NCBI GenBank assembly: GCA_023299945.1
Contig: JALZVZ010000215.1
Location: forward strand, 1-7,962
Direction: 5' to 3'
Source: Altererythrobacter sp.
Lineage (GTDB): Bacteria; Pseudomonadota; Alphaproteobacteria; Sphingomonadales; Sphingomonadaceae
DNA length: 7,962 bases
Shown here: positions 6,477 to 7,962 of the stretch, in pieces
How the letters are laid out: every line of letters begins with the position of its first letter
Position numbering within the stretch: the first letter of the stretch is position 1
Position numbers and translations under genes: made by a program
The notes under the pieces: model-generated
The model's database searches: none
Seen by the model: the letters and a program-made list of their open reading frames with translations, nothing else
Told to the model about the DNA's origin: nothing

Positions 6477-6629
6477 TTAGCCGGCAAGCGAAGGAATGAT
6501 CCACGCCAGTGACATTGCGGAAATGGCAAGCGCTAGTCCAAGCCCCAGAGCGATAGGGGTTTGGCCCTCGTTGTCGCATGCGCATGCTGCTGATTGACTG
6601 ATCGATTGTGTGTTTAGATCGTGTTGCAT
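6477..6629 (-). CDS. 50-residue single-helix membrane protein, unknown
   Basis: A short open frame too small for most default gene-length cut-offs, but well supported. It has ATG at 6629, a strong AAGGAG ribosome binding site (6637-6642) 7 nt upstream, and a TAA that directly abuts the stop of the convergent dipeptidase gene, with no spacer. The protein has a polar, Gln/Ser-rich N-terminus (1-15), a Cys16-Ala-Cys18-Asp motif, a Pro25, then one hydrophobic Leu/Ala/Ile/Gly helix (about 26-45) and a short tail ending SLAG. The N-terminus is probably cytoplasmic or periplasmic; topology cannot be decided because there are almost no charged residues. I do not recognise a family. It lies 102 bp downstream of dapD on the same strand and could be on the dapD transcript or have its own promoter. 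Confidence 0.75.
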   Translation of the reverse strand: MQHDLNTQSISQSAACACDNEGQTPIALGLGLALAISAMSLAWIIPSLAG

Positions 6630-6636
6630 GTTTTGT

Positions 6637-6664
6637 CTCCTTGGTTGCTAGGTAATTCGCAACC
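6637..6664 (-). promoter_or_regulatory. ribosome binding site with an abutting inverted repeat, upstream of the 50-aa gene
   Basis: On the minus strand, GGTTGC (6664-6659), a 10-nt loop and GCAACC (6648-6643) form a possible 6-bp stem. It ends exactly where the AAGGAG ribosome binding site (6642-6637) begins. Such a stem could stabilise the leader, influence ribosome access, or be a repressor site. The ribosome binding site is clear; the regulatory role of the stem is speculative because it is short with a large loop. Confidence 0.4.
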
Positions 6665-6731
6665 GAGGGGCAAAAGGTTACACGCCAAGCGCGCTTCACG
6701 CGGTAGTGCCAATATCCAAACGCTCTTAATG

Positions 6732-7556
6732 TTAGTCGCGCAAAAGCTCGTTAATGCCGGTTTTGCTGCGCGTTTGTGCATCCACGGTTTTCACGATTAC
6801 GGCGCAGGCTAGCGATGGTCCGCCGTTTGGATCAGGCAATGTGCCCGGTACAACGACCGAGTAAGGTGGCAGCTCGCCACGTGTGATATTGCCGGTCGCG
6901 CGGTCTACGATCTTGGTCGATTGGGTGATGAACACGCCCATCGCCACAACGCAGCCTTCTCCAACGATCACACCTTCAACGATTTCAGAACGCGCACCGA
7001 TAAAGCAATTGTCGCCAATGATCGTCGGGTTGGCCTGCATCGGTTCCAGCACGCCGCCAATGCCTGTGCCCGCAGAAATGTGGCAATTCTTGCCAATCTG
7101 CGCGCAGCTTCCGATCGAGCCCCAAGTGTCGACCATGGTGCCCTCGCCAACATAGGCGCCAATGTTCACAAAGCTGGGCATCAATACGCAGTTCTTGCCT
7201 ATGTAAGAGCCTGCACGCGCGATCGCGCCGGGCACAACGCGAAAGCCAGCCTCAGCAAAGCGTTTTGCATCCCAACCGGCAAATTTGCTCGGCACTTTAT
7301 CAAAGGCTGGCGCGCCCGCACTCCCGCCATCCATCAGAACATTTTCATTGAGGCGGAATGAGAGCAGCACGGCCTTCTTTAGCCATTGATTGACATGCCA
7401 ACCGCCATTGCCATCAGGCTCAGCCACGCGGCCTGTGCCGCTGTCGAGCATGGCGAGCGCTTGATCCACCGCTGCGCGAACGTCGCTGCTGTCCGGGGTG
7501 ACGCTGTCGCGGTTGTCCCAAGCGTTTTCGATTTGCTGTTCAAGCGCTGCTGTCAT
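6732..7556 (-). CDS. dapD: 2,3,4,5-tetrahydropyridine-2,6-dicarboxylate N-succinyltransferase
   Basis: 274 residues, the usual length for DapD. This cytoplasmic trimeric enzyme transfers succinyl from succinyl-CoA to tetrahydrodipicolinate in the succinylase branch of diaminopimelate/lysine synthesis, feeding peptidoglycan and lysine. It has an N-terminal helical domain (about 1-100; [17 protein letters not shown] at 53-69). A left-handed beta-helix follows, built of hexapeptide repeats (about 105-225), with the family block [21 protein letters not shown] (129-149; Asp143 probably the catalytic Asp) and [14 protein letters not shown] (159-172). [11 protein letters not shown] (185-195) holds the conserved Glu191. 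The C-terminal part (PPYSVVVPG) is also typical. The ribosome binding site is weak (GTGGGA). The gene stands alone, without dapE or dapC visible nearby. The 50-aa gene follows downstream. Confidence 0.98.
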   Translation of the reverse strand: MTAALEQQIENAWDNRDSVTPDSSDVRAAVDQALAMLDSGTGRVAEPDGNGGWHVNQWLKKAVLLSFRLNENVLMDGGSAGAPAFDKVPSKFAGWDAKRFAEAGFRVVPGAIARAGSYIGKNCVLMPSFVNIGAYVGEGTMVDTWGSIGSCAQIGKNCHISAGTGIGGVLEPMQANPTIIGDNCFIGARSEIVEGVIVGEGCVVAMGVFITQSTKIVDRATGNITRGELPPYSVVVPGTLPDPNGGPSLACAVIVKTVDAQTRSKTGINELLRD

Positions 7557-7795
7557 GATGTCGTCCCACTCGCTGTTGGCGTTTTGGATTGAATTGTCTG
7601 AAGGCGCTGCTAGCGCCGCCAGCCCACCGCGGCAAGTGCTCAGGATGCATCATCTGGATGGTCCAAATTCAGACGAGACTAATCAGATGCCTCCATTATG
7701 GTTCTAAACGCTTGCCAGCCGTTACGTGATACACCTATTTACTTATCGCTTGCGGCGGGGTTCATCTTGCTGCGGATAAAGGTTTTTGAATCGGT
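7557..7795. other. divergent intergenic spacer between dapD and the terminal lipoprotein gene
   Basis: I find no credible gene in these 239 bp on either strand. Near dapD there is a small inverted repeat GGCGC-TGCTA-GCGCC (7603-7617), which would lie in the dapD leader or promoter region. An 8-bp palindrome GATGCATC (7644-7651) and CATCTG/CAGATG arms (7651-7656, 7684-7689) lie further on. No known riboswitch is apparent. Confidence 0.4.
7712..7741 (+). promoter_or_regulatory. possible sigma-70-type promoter for the terminal lipoprotein gene
   Basis: TTGCCA (7712-7717) and TATTTA (7736-7741) are separated by 18 bp, giving an acceptable -35/-10 pair about 55 bp before the ATG at 7796. The match to consensus is only moderate, and such pairs occur by chance, so this is tentative. 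Confidence 0.3.
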
Positions 7796-7962
7796 ATGAG
7801 TAATTCTAAGAGCGGGCATTCTAAAAGCGGTTTGAGGCGCATTTTCCGAGCGCAAATATTAAGCGCAGTATCAGCATGCGTACTGGTAACGGCTTGCGGC
7901 GGTGGTGGGGGCGGTGCGCCTGTCGTTAGCGCGCCTGCGCCTGCACCGACACCAACCCCGAC
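7796..7962 (+). CDS. lipoprotein, N-terminal part, cut by the window edge
   Basis: From ATG 7796 the frame stays open to the window end (55 complete codons). An in-frame TGA just upstream (7787-7789) makes this the first possible start. The protein begins with a long basic n-region (Lys/Arg/Ser-rich, about 1-19) and a hydrophobic stretch with the lipobox LVTAC (Cys at 34). A run of six glycines and an Ala/Pro/Thr-Pro linker (APAPAPTPTPT) follow. Such linkers commonly connect the lipid anchor to a large envelope domain, such as a peptidase, esterase or autotransporter passenger in sphingomonads; the domain itself is outside the window, so the function is unknown. No strong ribosome binding site is seen (AAAGG at 7778-7782 is rather far). 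Confidence 0.7.
   Translation, partial: MSNSKSGHSKSGLRRIFRAQILSAVSACVLVTACGGGGGGAPVVSAPAPAPTPTP

Noticed and set aside
6687..6696. Palindrome AAGCGCGCTT between dapD and the 50-aa gene as a dapD terminator
   Set aside because: A perfect palindrome without a loop and without a following T-tract does not make a credible intrinsic terminator.
6921..7361. 146-residue plus-strand open frame antisense to dapD
   Set aside because: It is opposite the beta-helix region of a certain dapD; the His/Ala/Arg-rich composition is typical of antisense translation.

Overview
The window looks like ordinary chromosome from an alphaproteobacterium, most likely of the Sphingomonadales (Erythrobacter / Altererythrobacter-like). 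This rests on moderate GC content, dense packing with frequent 4-nt or abutting gene junctions, and the gene complement: a small stand-alone SWIB protein, a DUF962/Mpo1-like protein, Gly- and Pro-rich lipoproteins, an M19 dipeptidase and a succinylase-type DapD. No mobile element, tRNA, rRNA or CRISPR array was seen.

Left part (1-1947). The window opens inside the N-terminal half of a GFA-family (CENP-V/GFA) zinc protein on the minus strand, cut by the window edge. A plus-strand set of three genes diverges from it: a COG3650-like lipoprotein, a four-helix membrane protein whose ATG overlaps the lipoprotein stop (ATGA), and a second, complete GFA protein. The two GFA proteins share the same N-terminal cysteine spacing. 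The complete GFA gene converges on a minus-strand Mpo1-like gene, and both stop codons sit in one TTAA palindrome.

Middle part (1957-5087). A lipid-anchored S41 (C-terminal-processing type) peptidase lies 9 nt upstream of the Mpo1-like gene, so the two probably form an operon. A 247-bp divergent spacer with several small repeats separates it from a plus-strand pair: a PEBP (YbhB/YbcL-like) protein and a SWIB-domain protein. A hairpin that probably acts as a bidirectional terminator follows, and then a minus-strand DoxX-family membrane protein.

Right part (5142-7962). A secreted M19 dipeptidase (plus) abuts, with no spacer, a 50-residue single-helix protein on the minus strand. This small gene has a strong AAGGAG ribosome binding site and an N-terminal Cys-Ala-Cys. 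Upstream of it on the same strand is dapD (lysine/diaminopimelate pathway). After a 239-bp spacer, the window ends in the N-terminus of another lipoprotein (plus).

The genes look like several independent short transcription units rather than one pathway. Common threads are the cell envelope (two complete lipoproteins and one partial, several membrane proteins, peptidase and dipeptidase) and thiol/zinc chemistry (two GFA proteins). I found no clear sign of a new multi-gene system. The items most worth a second look are the overlooked 50-aa gene, the edge-truncated GFA paralogue, and the Mpo1-like/S41 pair.
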